Shown here: in pieces, positions 1-7,891 of the stretch
Layout: every line of letters starts with the position of its first letter
How positions within the stretch are numbered: position 1 is the first letter of the stretch
Assembly: GCA_001789635.1 (NCBI GenBank)
Contig: MGAF01000052.1
Span: 12,308 to 61,719 of the forward strand
Length of the DNA: 49,412 bases
Origin: Candidatus Roizmanbacteria bacterium RIFCSPLOWO2_01_FULL_35_13
GTDB taxonomy: Bacteria; Patescibacteriota; Microgenomatia; UBA1406; GWC2-37-13
Reading direction: 5' to 3'
Notes under the pieces: model-generated
Databases searched by the model: none
Seen by the model: the letters and a program-made list of their open reading frames with translations, nothing else
What the model was told of the DNA's origin: nothing
Translations under genes and position numbers: made by a program

Positions 1-152
1 AGATCATCCCTCAACGTCTGTCTTTTAACAATATAAGTAGATTTTTCCTTATCTGCTTTTAACTGAACTGTTTTCTTTTGATAAATAACTGAAGCAACTA
101 TTATCAAAATAAAAACAAATAAATACCACCTTTTCTTTAGAATTTTAAGCAT
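1..152 (-). CDS. HlyD/efflux adaptor-like protein, N-terminal fragment
   Basis: This is a partial gene running off the left edge on the minus strand; about 50 residues are visible. It starts with MLKILKKRWY, followed by one hydrophobic segment (about residues 9-24) and then a charged stretch containing STYIVKRQTLRDDL. A short cytoplasmic N-terminus, one membrane anchor and a start of the 'V-x-R-x-x-L' type is the usual beginning of membrane-fusion/periplasmic adaptor proteins (HlyD/MacA family), which would work with an ABC exporter. The diagnostic biotinyl-lipoyl and barrel domains lie outside the window, so the family call is tentative. A TATAAT box lies 6 nt before the ATG. Confidence 0.5.
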   Translation of the reverse strand, partial: MLKILKKRWYLFVFILIIVASVIYQKKTVQLKADKEKSTYIVKRQTLRDD

Positions 153-158
153 TAAATA

Positions 159-164
159 ATTATA
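159..164 (-). promoter_or_regulatory. -10 box of HlyD-like gene, leaderless spacing
   Basis: TATAAT on the minus strand, with 6 nt between it and the ATG at 152. A normal start point 6-7 nt downstream of a -10 box would fall on or next to the A of the ATG. Confidence 0.5.
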
Positions 165-304
165 GACTAAACCTGAATGAAAAATCTATGCCCAAAATCA
201 CCTTTAAAGAAGTTGACAGTAGCGAACGAAGTTTATAACTTTTATTTAACTTCAAGTAAGTATTTTGATATTAAATATTAAGCAGGGAGTTTCAACTTAT
301 TATT

Positions 305-868
305 CTAAGCCTTTGGGTTTAATAACCCGGAATAACCATGAGTTGTGTTTTCTCCCTCTCTGAATACCCACATATTTCCCACAACATTATATGCAAGCCT
401 ATATGCATTAACTCCCCACATTTGACCTTCCTGAATCGAATATCTTTGTGAGCTTATAGATTGCAGCTTACTTCCAAAAAGTTTTTTTACCTGTTGACTT
501 AAATATTCATTCTCCTGATCTAATGCCCTAATACTTTCCCCATGGACACTACCTGGAAAAAGAATATTTGCGTATACTGCTCCTAAATCAGGTAAATGTA
601 AGTTTGCTCTTAATTCTTATATAATTTTATCGCTAAATGATCTTTTAGTATGCGAATGACTTAAATAACCTCTAATTTGATTTTGAAGTTCTTCAATTCT
701 TAGAATTAATGCTTGGCATCCATTAAATCCGCCTGTAAATAATATTTCACCTTCGCTTGCAAATTTTCCACCCTGATTCATTTTAACCTCTATTGCTGGT
801 TTTGACATCAACCAACTCTCTGTAACTGAAACTGATTGTGGATTTGGTTCGAAAATAAAACTATTCAT
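305..868 (-). pseudogene. Hypothetical protein interrupted by an in-frame TAA
   Basis: An ORF starting at 868 (MNSFIFEPNP) meets TAA at 619-617 after 83 codons. The same frame then stays open for another 103 codons, to TAG at 307-305, with ordinary protein-like composition (for example LHLPDLGAVYANILFPG and QEGQMWGVNAYRLAYN). The total of 564 nt is exactly 188 codons, so the two halves read as one protein with a single nonsense codon. I do not recognise the family. The GGFNGCQALIL and SHSHT segments, with a later LHLPDLG, resemble small alpha/beta enzymes, but this is not enough for a call. An AAAGGA sits close before the ATG. It could be a pseudogene, a consensus error, or a readthrough gene. 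Confidence 0.6.
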
Positions 869-1254
869 ATTCCTTTGTTTAATATATTTAAAAAGGTAAA
901 TCTAATTTTTCTTTAATATTATAGCTGAATATTATCTATAATAACCAACAATACTTTATAGTTATAGATCGATTAAGAATGATGAACCCCACAGCAAGCT
1001 GCTAGGTATCTGTTGCAAATTTTAAGCACACATCCTGTCATTCTGAACGAAGTGAAGAATCTAGCGAGTGAAACGAGCGTAAAAAACGCTTCGCTAGATC
1101 CTTCGGCTAATCGCCTCAGGATGACTACACGGTTTCCGCAGCAAGCTGCAAGAAATTAAACTAAATACAATTTAAAAGATTAATTTAGAATATTAAGACA
1201 GGATAAAATTAATCGGAGAACAGGAGCTAAAGAAGTTTATAACTTTTACTCGAT
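869..1254. other. Non-coding stretch with a dyad repeat
   Basis: No convincing gene is seen here. It holds the palindromic element at 1037-1125. That element is flanked on both sides by a CAGCAAGCTG word (about 991-1000 and 1139-1148). Near the right end is an AAGTTTATAACTTTT word that also occurs at about 229-243. Confidence 0.5.
1037..1125. repeat. Palindromic element, GTCATTCTGAACGAAG type
   Basis: The element begins GTCATTCTGAACGAAGTGAA and ends CTCAGGATGAC. The central arms carry AATCTAGCG and CGCTAGAT in inverted orientation, so the whole can fold as a long hairpin. Related copies are at 8954-9048, 39273-39356 and 49167-49274. Confidence 0.85.
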
Positions 1255-1268
1255 ATGCTTTATAAATC

Positions 1269-1410
1269 CTATTTTGAAAAGAAAGAAGACCGGTTTGAAA
1301 CCGGCATTACATTCTGCAAGCTAAAGTTCCACGCATATAAATATATAGCCGACAAAAACAGGATTAAAACCGATAGGAATTTTTTGGTTGTAAAAAATTT
1401 CTCTGATTTA
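1269..1410 (-). pseudogene. Remnant of a GT-C glycosyltransferase C-terminus
   Basis: Read on the minus strand, this segment encodes about 45 residues, including EKFFTTKKF, AIYLYAWNFSLQNVMP and SSFFSK, ending in TAG at 1271-1269. It matches the C-terminus of the neighbouring gene at 1769-3025 almost residue for residue (that gene has ERFFTTKKF, AIYLYAWNFSLENVMP and SFFSK). Homology stops abruptly upstream of the glutamate. The piece is therefore a decayed duplicate of the tail of that gene, left next to the HicB-like gene. It explains why a spurious plus-strand reading frame continues upstream of HicB. Confidence 0.8.
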
Positions 1411-1436
1411 GTCTTTAAGTTGATAAACAATTATAG

Positions 1437-1442
1437 TAAAAT
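1437..1442 (+). promoter_or_regulatory. -10 box of HicB-like gene
   Basis: TAAAAT with 7 nt to the ATG at 1450. The spacing supports 1450 rather than the upstream ATG at 1255 as the start. Confidence 0.45.
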
Positions 1443-1449
1443 AGTAAAT

Positions 1450-1680
1450 ATGAAAAACCAAAAGTATCTCAATTTTAATGTAGTAATCACCCAGGACGAA
1501 GACGGTATATATGTAGCTGACTGCCCTGCTGTTCCCGGATGTCACTCACAGGGATCTACTTATGAAGATGCTGAAAAAAATATCAAAGAGGCTATTAAAT
1601 TATGTCTTAAAGTAGCAGAAGAAGATAAAGATTATAAAGACAGTATTGACTTCGATTCAGCAAATTTTCCCCTCTCTTAA
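1450..1680 (+). CDS. HicB-like antitoxin-fold protein (solitary)
   Basis: This is a 76-residue protein. Its pattern F-x-V-V-I-T-x-D-E-D-G-x-Y-V-A-D-C-P-A-V-P-G-C followed by S-Q-G-x-T-x-x-E-A is the classic HicB partial RNase H-like fold (type II antitoxin, UPF0150). No DNA-binding domain follows it and no HicA toxin gene is adjacent, so it is either an orphan or has another role. The frame is open back to an ATG at 1255, but those 65 codons are antisense to a glycosyltransferase remnant, so I chose the internal ATG at 1450. A second, shorter HicB-like gene lies at 39015-39242. Confidence 0.85.
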   Translation: MKNQKYLNFNVVITQDEDGIYVADCPAVPGCHSQGSTYEDAEKNIKEAIKLCLKVAEEDKDYKDSIDFDSANFPLS

Positions 1681-1768
1681 TTCATAATGATGTTAAATTA
1701 ACACCCAATGAATTTCAAAATCTTCATTAGCAAACAGAGTTTATGACTTTTTTTAGATTTACTAAATA

Positions 1769-3025
1769 TTATTTTGAAAAGAAGGAGGTCCAGTCGGAGA
1801 TTGGCATTACATTCTCTAAACTAAAATTCCAGGCGTATAGATAAATAGCAGGCAATAATATAATTAAGGTTAATAAAAACTTCTTAGTTGTAAAAAATCT
1901 CTCGAAGGCTATTACTGCAAAGGGCCACAAAGGCAAACTGTAACGGCTAATATCCCTGTGCTGAACGAAAACGGTTGCCACATAAAAGATCAAACTGAAA
2001 TAAAAAAAACTTCTATACTTCATATCTTTTAACCAGACTACCGCCATAAGATAGAAAAAAAAGTAAAAGAAAATATCCTCCAGCCAGGCTGTTCCTACCC
2101 ACTGAGCATCGTAATTAAAAGCTGCAAATGGTGAAACCAGATGTATATTATCACCGGAGTGAAAATAGGCAAAAAAATCCTTGTACTGGATTTGGTAAAG
2201 AAAAAAGACAAGTATCAACCCTATAGGGATTAATAACAAATAAAGATATTGCCAATTAAACCACATGTCATGCTGAACTCGTTTCAGCATCTGATTTTTA
2301 GAAACAGATCCTGAAATTATTTCAGGATGACGTAAATATCTAAAATATTTCTCAGCAAAAACCAATAAATATGCTCCAAACAAAAGTACACCGGGTGTTT
2401 TTGTCATTGCTGCCAATCCTCCAAATATTCCTGCTAATAAATATTTTCCTTTCTCAAAAAAGAATAATGATAATAAAATAAGCAGAATAAAAAGACTTTC
2501 AGGCGCTCCTACCGATCTGACGATCAAAAATCTTGGCAACATTAAAAACACAAATGTAAGCACTAAAGGAGACTTAGTTAACTTAAACTGTTTAACTAAA
2601 TAATAAAAAAATACGGCAAGAGCCATTGTTACGCTGACGTTAACAACGATAGTTGATTTAGAATAGTTAAAAATTGGAGCAAAAAGACGGACAAGCAACG
2701 GATATAAAGGAAGATGGGCAGAAAAATACTTAACATCATAAGAAATAGGCAGAATAAATTTCTCGATTAGCGACGGAATATAGAGAGTTTTTGCTGCAAC
2801 CGCATATAAAGGCCCGTCATAATGACTATAAATATAGAGAAAGTCTGATTTTGGTATTGTCAGACCAAACCAAAATGTAGCCCTAAATAAAAAAGGTGAC
2901 CAATAAACAAACGTACTTATCAAAACAATCCCGATTACGGCCAACAAGCCAGAAACAGTCTTGTTCCTGGCCATGTCAGGAATCGTATGGTTCCTGGTAA
3001 AATAAGAAAATATGTTTCGAAACAT
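1769..3025 (-). CDS. PIG-V/GT-C-like membrane mannosyltransferase
   Basis: This is a 418-residue polytopic membrane protein with many hydrophobic segments. The first extracytoplasmic loop has YSHYDGPLYAVAA (D70), followed by FSAHLPLYPLLVRLFAP. This resembles the W-D/FPLYP pattern of PIG-V-type mannosyltransferases, which use a polyprenyl-phosphate sugar donor outside the membrane. Residues about 232-253 (PEIISGSVSKNQMLKRVQHD) are encoded by an in-frame palindromic element at 2267-2331. The 5' end overlaps the divergent gene at 3012 by 14 nt, and a TAAAAT box lies 7 nt before the ATG. Its C-terminus is duplicated as a remnant at 1269-1410. Exact substrate unknown. Confidence 0.75.
   Translation of the reverse strand: MFRNIFSYFTRNHTIPDMARNKTVSGLLAVIGIVLISTFVYWSPFLFRATFWFGLTIPKSDFLYIYSHYDGPLYAVAAKTLYIPSLIEKFILPISYDVKYFSAHLPLYPLLVRLFAPIFNYSKSTIVVNVSVTMALAVFFYYLVKQFKLTKSPLVLTFVFLMLPRFLIVRSVGAPESLFILLILLSLFFFEKGKYLLAGIFGGLAAMTKTPGVLLFGAYLLVFAEKYFRYLRHPEIISGSVSKNQMLKRVQHDMWFNWQYLYLLLIPIGLILVFFLYQIQYKDFFAYFHSGDNIHLVSPFAAFNYDAQWVGTAWLEDIFFYFFFYLMAVVWLKDMKYRSFFYFSLIFYVATVFVQHRDISRYSLPLWPFAVIAFERFFTTKKFLLTLIILLPAIYLYAWNFSLENVMPISDWTSFFSK
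2267..2331. repeat. Palindromic element inside a GT-C gene
   Basis: 65 bp, from GTCATGCTGAACTCGTTTCAG to TTATTTCAGGATGAC, with two inner inverted arms. It adds about 22 hydrophilic residues to the host protein without a stop or frameshift. Confidence 0.85.
2998..3003 (+). promoter_or_regulatory. -10 box for gene at 3012
   Basis: TAAAAT preceded by CTGG, 8 nt before the ATG at 3012. It lies inside the coding sequence of the divergent gene. Confidence 0.5.
3012..3025. other. Perfect 14-bp palindrome carrying both start codons
   Basis: ATGTTTCGAAACAT reads the same on both strands and begins each of two divergent genes. Both proteins therefore start M-F-R-N-I and the genes overlap head-to-head by 14 nt. 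Confidence 0.9.
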
Positions 3026-4559
3026 TAGAGTAATTTTACCAGTACTTGTAATAATGTTGGCTATAATCCTGCGTTTTTATAAATTCGGGGAATTTGTAAC
3101 ATTCTTAGGAGACCAGGGCAGGGATGCAATTATTATAAAAAGAATCGTAACTTTGGAGCATTTTCCGGCTATCGGAGCCCCAAGCTCTTTAGGACAAATT
3201 TTCTTAGGCCCTTTTTATTATTATCTGATCTCGCCGTTTCTTTTACTTTTTAACTTTAATCCTGTCGGACCTGCTTTCGGAGTTGCTTTTATAAGTATTG
3301 GCGGTATTATCACTTCTTATTTTGTAATAAAAAAAGAAATTAATTATTTAACCGCTTTGGTCTTTCTGGTTTTTGCGTCTTTCTCTACTGTTAATGTCCA
3401 ATTTTCCCGCTTCTCCTGGAATCCCAATTTGCTTCCTGTTTTTTCATTTCTGACCATTTATTTTTTTTATAAAACATTAGCGCAAAAAAATAAATTACAT
3501 GCACTATTATTCGGAGCCTTTCTATCATTCTCTATTCAACTCCACCACTTAGCTATTCTATTATTCCTTCCGATAACCTCTATTTATCTTTATTATTTTA
3601 TTCGTCATTCTGGCAAGCGAGGAACGAGCGCGTCCAGAATCGTTGTCCAAAATGAACTACGATTCCGGACGAGTTACAATCCCTTTAGGGACCGGAATGA
3701 CATTATAAATTTAACATTATCTTTTGGCTCATTCCTCTTCTTCTCACTTCCCCTTCTTATCTTTGACCTTCGCCATAACTTTCTGAACACCAGAAATATT
3801 TTTAATTTTTTCCTGGTAGGTAATCCGACCGACCGTGGACAATTCTTTGCGAGATTTTTAGAAACAAATAAATCTTTTTACTCCTACGTTTTTCAAATAA
3901 ACTTCAACACTTACCTGGCTTTTTTGATCACCGCAGCTTTTATTATTTTTATTTTTAGGAAATTCCAATTCAAAAAATATCTTTTTATTTATATCAATTT
4001 GTTAGTTTTTATCTCATACCTTTTCTTTTTTAGCTTTTTCAATACTATCCGAAATCCTCATTACTATAATTCTATTTACTTCAGTTTTTTTCTGCTTTTA
4101 GCTTGGACAATAACTAATATTTTAAAAACTAAGTTAATAAAATTATTAGCCCTTTTATTTGTCGTACTAGCTTATATTTTTTTAAACCTAAAAAGTTTAT
4201 CGTATCTATTTTATGCAAAAGGTAATAACCAGATAAAAAAAGCTGAGATTATAGCCGAAAGCATCTTGCAAAAAGTTCCGCAAATACCATTCCAAACTAT
4301 AGCTCTACCTTATGTTGAAACCGACGGACACATCAGATACTACCTGGAAATAAAAGGAAAAAGACCCCTGCCTGCGGACACACTTCAAGAACCATTGGAG
4401 CTGTATGTTCTTTGTTTCGAAAAAGACTGCCAGGTCCTGGGCAATCCGCAATGGCAAATCGCCAGCTTTAAAGATGCCGAAGTTGATAAAATATGGACTG
4501 TTGAAGGAGTAAAAATATACAAATTAATCCACAATAATAGTTTAGATATTAGAAATTAG
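3012..4559 (+). CDS. GT39/PMT-like membrane glycosyltransferase
   Basis: 515 residues with about ten or more membrane segments. The first external loop carries FLGDQGRDAI (D34 and D38), in the position of the acidic catalytic motif of GT-C enzymes; the gene at 25345 has the same DQGRD motif. A hydrophilic C-terminal domain follows the last helix (from about residue 405). Residues about 198-230 (starting RHSGKRGTSAS) come from an in-frame palindromic element at 3604-3701, placed just after a helix. It heads a plus-strand run reaching 10988. The last codons lie in a tandem TTAGATATTAGAAA repeat. Acceptor and sugar cannot be told from sequence. Confidence 0.8.
   Translation: MFRNIRVILPVLVIMLAIILRFYKFGEFVTFLGDQGRDAIIIKRIVTLEHFPAIGAPSSLGQIFLGPFYYYLISPFLLLFNFNPVGPAFGVAFISIGGIITSYFVIKKEINYLTALVFLVFASFSTVNVQFSRFSWNPNLLPVFSFLTIYFFYKTLAQKNKLHALLFGAFLSFSIQLHHLAILLFLPITSIYLYYFIRHSGKRGTSASRIVVQNELRFRTSYNPFRDRNDIINLTLSFGSFLFFSLPLLIFDLRHNFLNTRNIFNFFLVGNPTDRGQFFARFLETNKSFYSYVFQINFNTYLAFLITAAFIIFIFRKFQFKKYLFIYINLLVFISYLFFFSFFNTIRNPHYYNSIYFSFFLLLAWTITNILKTKLIKLLALLFVVLAYIFLNLKSLSYLFYAKGNNQIKKAEIIAESILQKVPQIPFQTIALPYVETDGHIRYYLEIKGKRPLPADTLQEPLELYVLCFEKDCQVLGNPQWQIASFKDAEVDKIWTVEGVKIYKLIHNNSLDIRN
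3033..3038 (-). promoter_or_regulatory. -10 box for gene starting at 3025
   Basis: TAAAAT on the minus strand, preceded by CTGG, 7 nt before the ATG at 3025. It mirrors the box at 2998-3003 and lies inside the divergent gene. Confidence 0.5.
3604..3701. repeat. Palindromic element inside a GT-C gene
   Basis: 98 bp, starting GTCATTCTGG and ending ACCGGAATGAC. It is built of two hairpins joined by GAATCGTTGT and ACGATTC arms. It is the same length as, and the inverse orientation of, the copy at 19622-19719. Confidence 0.9.
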
Positions 4560-4570
4560 ATATTAGAAAT
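4542..4570. repeat. Tandem 14-bp repeat at gene junction
   Basis: Two direct copies of TTAGATATTAGAAA. They cover the stop of the upstream glycosyltransferase and run to just before the ATG at 4572. Confidence 0.8.
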
Positions 4571-4571
4571 T

Positions 4572-5312
4572 ATGCATATTTCCCTCATTATTCCTTGTTA
4601 CAACGAGGAAGCCAACATCCAAAAAGGAGTACTGGATAAAATCGGAAACTACACAAAAAACGACGAAAAATTCCTTGAAATAATGATTGTAGATGATGGG
4701 TCAAACGACCATTCTAAAAAAATAATTAGGGAGAAGTATCTAAACCAATTTACTAAATTCAGATTAGTCGAAAACAAACATCAGGGAAAAGCGTTCGCCA
4801 TTATTACAGGCATTGAAAAAGCCAATGGGGACTTAGTAATGTTCTCCGATATAGACTTGGCTACTCCCATAGAAGAGTCAGAAAAACTTATAGGTCAAAT
4901 TGACACATATGACGTCGTAATAGGTTCAAGAAACAATAAGCGTAAAGGTGCACCTCATCTAAGAAAAATAATGGCAGTCGGATTTATAATTATCCGGGAT
5001 CTTTTGATTGGACTTAGGGGAATCAAAGACACGCAATGTGGATTTAAAATTTTTAAGCGGGAGGCCGGAATAAATATTGTCAGCCGGCTGAAGGTTTTCC
5101 ACGATAAAAGAAAAGCTGAAGGATCTTCTGTTACCGCCGGATTTGATCTGGAATTTTTGTTTATTGCCCTAAAAATAGGCTATAAAGTTAAGGAAATTCC
5201 TGTAAGTTGGCTTCATGTAGAAACAAAAAATGTCAATTTCATTTCTGATTCTATTGAGACTTTGAAAGATATTATAAAAATTAAATATTACGATTTATTA
5301 CACAAATATTGA
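4572..5312 (+). CDS. Family 2 glycosyltransferase, dolichyl/polyprenyl-phosphate sugar synthase type
   Basis: This is a 246-residue soluble GT-A enzyme. It has the GT2 start ISLIIPCYNEEANI, VDDGS at residues 40-44, and the metal-binding FSDIDLATP (D93, D95). Further on are the GSRNN..G and DTQCGFKIF signatures of the DPM1/ALG5 subgroup, which moves a sugar from a nucleotide donor to polyprenyl phosphate on the inner membrane face. That product is the usual donor for GT-C enzymes such as those on both sides, so the context fits well. There is no C-terminal membrane anchor. It begins 12 nt after the previous stop. Confidence 0.85.
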   Translation: MHISLIIPCYNEEANIQKGVLDKIGNYTKNDEKFLEIMIVDDGSNDHSKKIIREKYLNQFTKFRLVENKHQGKAFAIITGIEKANGDLVMFSDIDLATPIEESEKLIGQIDTYDVVIGSRNNKRKGAPHLRKIMAVGFIIIRDLLIGLRGIKDTQCGFKIFKREAGINIVSRLKVFHDKRKAEGSSVTAGFDLEFLFIALKIGYKVKEIPVSWLHVETKNVNFISDSIETLKDIIKIKYYDLLHKY

Positions 5313-5322
5313 TCCTCTCATT

Positions 5323-5383
5323 GTCATTCCCGCGAAGGCGGGAATCCAGAATTGAATAGATTCCGGATCAAGTCCGGAATGAC
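5323..5383. repeat. Palindromic element, intergenic
   Basis: 61 bp, GTCATTCCCGCGAAGGCGGG to TCAAGTCCGGAATGAC, with two internal hairpins. It resembles the copy at 21360-21419. Confidence 0.85.
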
Positions 5384-5395
5384 AAAGTAAACATA

Positions 5396-6763
5396 ATGAA
5401 AAAAACAATTATAGAGCTTTTAATTTTACTTTGCATTTCATTATCTATTATTTTTTTCCAATTTAACCAGGTTCCAAAAAAACTTTCCTGGGACGAAGTA
5501 GAATTTACCAGACTGGCACTCGATCTTGAAAATAAACCCTACACTCCCTACAGCCGGTTAGCCACTGGGCACTCAACCCTTTACTTCTATATTATTCTTA
5601 GCTCTATCAAAATTTTCGGGCTGACTAATTTTGCCCTGAGATTGCCATCAGCACTATTTGGAGTACTAAATATTTTAATCTTTTATTTAATTACCAGCTT
5701 GGTTTTCACAAAAATAAAATATTTTTCAAATAGCTTTCTTAATAGCTCTTTTATCCCATTTCTATTATCTGTTATCTTAATTTCTTCCCGCTGGTATTTT
5801 AATTTCGCCCGTTTTTCTTTTGAAGCAACTTTTTTGTTGTTTTTGGAACTCTGCTCTATCTATTTTTTTATAAAGTTTGTGCAGTCGTCATTCTGGCAAG
5901 CGAGGAACGAGCGCGTCAAGAATCGTAGTTCTGAACCACGATTCCGGACAAGTTATAATCCCGAGCGGGGAAAATCGAGGGACCGGAATGACGTAAAAAA
6001 TCTAATTATTTCAACGGTTTTTTCCGGCCTCGCCTTCCTTTCCTATTATCCCGGAAGGATTTTTTTTCTTTTGCCTTTAGGATTTTTAGTATTTTATTCT
6101 CCGAAACGATTACTAAAAAGAAATCTTTTAATATTTACTACCACTTTCATTCTTATCAGCTCTTCTCTTATTACCTATCTTGCCACAGATAAAGATCTAA
6201 GAATACAGGAGCAACTTTTTATTGCAGATAAAAAATTAACTATTAAAGAAAAAGTTTCCTACTTGGGATTGAATACAATTAAACTGGGATATATGTTTAC
6301 TCACTCCGGCGATCTTAACGGCAGACATAACTACCCCGGTAAAGCTCTTTTTAATCCAGTTACCGGAGCGTTCTTTCTTTTTGGTTTTCTGGTAGCCTTA
6401 ATTCACCTTAAAAATTACTATAATCAGTTTTTTCTCTCCTATTTTATTTTGAGTTTAATTCCGGCATTGTTCACATACCCTGCAGAAAACCCAAATAGCT
6501 TAAGAACATATACGGCCATTATTCCCTCAATCTATTTTTTAGGGAACGGTTTGATTTACCTATTTCAATCTGAACAAAAATCTAAAACGCTTTTACTACA
6601 TGTAATTCTTTTTTTACTAGTACTTTTTGCATTATCATCCTTATATGATTTCCGGACTTATTTTCTTTATCAGAAAGTGGTTTTTACCAAGGCATTTGAA
6701 CTTAACGGATCAATTCAAAGAATTTTAAATCTCAAACTATGGGAAAAAACTGGGGAAATTTGA
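5396..6763 (+). CDS. GT39/PMT-like membrane glycosyltransferase
   Basis: 455 residues, polytopic. The N-terminal helix is followed by LSWDEVEFTRLA (D33, E34), the acidic loop of the dolichyl-P-mannose:protein mannosyltransferase-like family. NFALRLPSALFGVL is a common family segment. Residues about 164-199 (FWQARNERVKNRS...) derive from an in-frame palindromic element at 5887-5992, read in a different frame from the copy in the gene at 3012. Its 3' end overlaps the next gene by 25 nt, which suggests coupled translation. Substrate unknown. Confidence 0.8.
   Translation: MKKTIIELLILLCISLSIIFFQFNQVPKKLSWDEVEFTRLALDLENKPYTPYSRLATGHSTLYFYIILSSIKIFGLTNFALRLPSALFGVLNILIFYLITSLVFTKIKYFSNSFLNSSFIPFLLSVILISSRWYFNFARFSFEATFLLFLELCSIYFFIKFVQSSFWQARNERVKNRSSEPRFRTSYNPERGKSRDRNDVKNLIISTVFSGLAFLSYYPGRIFFLLPLGFLVFYSPKRLLKRNLLIFTTTFILISSSLITYLATDKDLRIQEQLFIADKKLTIKEKVSYLGLNTIKLGYMFTHSGDLNGRHNYPGKALFNPVTGAFFLFGFLVALIHLKNYYNQFFLSYFILSLIPALFTYPAENPNSLRTYTAIIPSIYFLGNGLIYLFQSEQKSKTLLLHVILFLLVLFALSSLYDFRTYFLYQKVVFTKAFELNGSIQRILNLKLWEKTGEI
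5887..5992. repeat. Palindromic element inside a GT-C gene
   Basis: 106 bp, GTCATTCTGGCAAGCGAGGA to GACCGGAATGAC. It is close to the element at 3604-3701 but carries extra bases (GAGCGGGGAAAATC) near the right arm. The reading frame stays open. Confidence 0.9.
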
Positions 6764-7887
6764 TTTTATTTTTTTCCTTTATCTATTTATTAACGATAAT
6801 TATTCTTAATAAGCAACTTTATTCAAAAAAATTTAACTTTTCCCAATTTGAAAAAAAATATTATAGTTCTCAGTGGGCAATACCTCATTCCAAAAATGTC
6901 ATCTCTGATGAAGATCTGTATGCCTATGCCGGATTTAAATATATTAAAGGGCTAAACCCTATACATCTTGCACCGGAAGTTCCCCCATTGGGTAAATATC
7001 TTATTGGAGCCTCTATTTATTTATTTAATAATCAAAGAGTTGCGTCTCTGATTTTTACTTTGCTGAGTCTGGCTGTTATTTATCATCTAATCTACTTTTC
7101 TACCAAATCAAATTTTGCCTCATCTTTAGGTGTTCTATTGACAACTTTAAATACATTATTTACCGATCAAATCATTCATTCTCCGCAGTTGGATATTTTT
7201 CAACTCCTTTTCCTTTTACTTTTTATCATATTATTTATGGTCTACAGAAAAACCAACTCAAGAATTTATTTTTTTTCTAGCGGACTTGCCTTTGGTTATT
7301 TTATTTCTACTAAATTCTTTTTATTAAGTTTTTTAATTATCAATCTCACCTTAGTTCTTTACTTTTTAATTTCAAAAACCAGAATGATTAAATCCTTTAT
7401 AGAGTTAACATTTTTAAATGTTATTTCATTGGCAGTCTATATGTTTACCTATGTAGGTTTTTTCATGTATGGTGGGAGTTTTCGGGGGTTTTTGGGAGTC
7501 CAAAAATGGATTTTGCAATTTTACTCCAGTTCGACAATAGACATAACAAAACTGCTTGGTAATTATTTAAGTTTAATTTTTTTTAATCGCTATAGATTTT
7601 GGAGTGAGGGTTACCCGATCATTCATTATCAATATTGGTCATTCTTTTGGCCTATTATATTTATTTTAGCTTTATTTTCAGCTTATTATCTAGTCATTAG
7701 CAAAGAATATAAAAAAAACGATCTTGTTATTTTCATGTTTAGTTTTTTGATTATTTATAACCTACTTTTGTTTGTAACTCCGATTTACCCCAGATATTTA
7801 CTACTATTATTTGTCCCCTTAAATATTTTAATTGCAATTTATATAAGTAAAATAATTCATAGAAAAATATCTATTTTTAAATTTTGA
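6739..7887 (+). CDS. GT-C/PMT-like membrane glycosyltransferase
   Basis: 382 residues with about nine membrane segments. After the first helix comes a hydrophilic loop with VISDEDLYAYAGFKYIKG (D57, E58), then PPLGKYLIG, a motif set seen in PMT-like proteins. It starts inside the previous gene (25-nt overlap), and its stop is 4 nt from the next ATG, so it sits in the middle of a tightly packed operon. It is shorter than its neighbours and lacks their long soluble tail. No repeat element is inserted in it. Confidence 0.7.
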   Translation: MGKNWGNLILFFSFIYLLTIIILNKQLYSKKFNFSQFEKKYYSSQWAIPHSKNVISDEDLYAYAGFKYIKGLNPIHLAPEVPPLGKYLIGASIYLFNNQRVASLIFTLLSLAVIYHLIYFSTKSNFASSLGVLLTTLNTLFTDQIIHSPQLDIFQLLFLLLFIILFMVYRKTNSRIYFFSSGLAFGYFISTKFFLLSFLIINLTLVLYFLISKTRMIKSFIELTFLNVISLAVYMFTYVGFFMYGGSFRGFLGVQKWILQFYSSSTIDITKLLGNYLSLIFFNRYRFWSEGYPIIHYQYWSFFWPIIFILALFSAYYLVISKEYKKNDLVIFMFSFLIIYNLLLFVTPIYPRYLLLLFVPLNILIAIYISKIIHRKISIFKF

Positions 7888-7891
7888 TTTT

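Noticed and set aside
1255-1449. Extended N-terminus of the HicB-like ORF
   Set aside because: It is the antisense of a glycosyltransferase remnant, and a -10 box supports the ATG at 1450.
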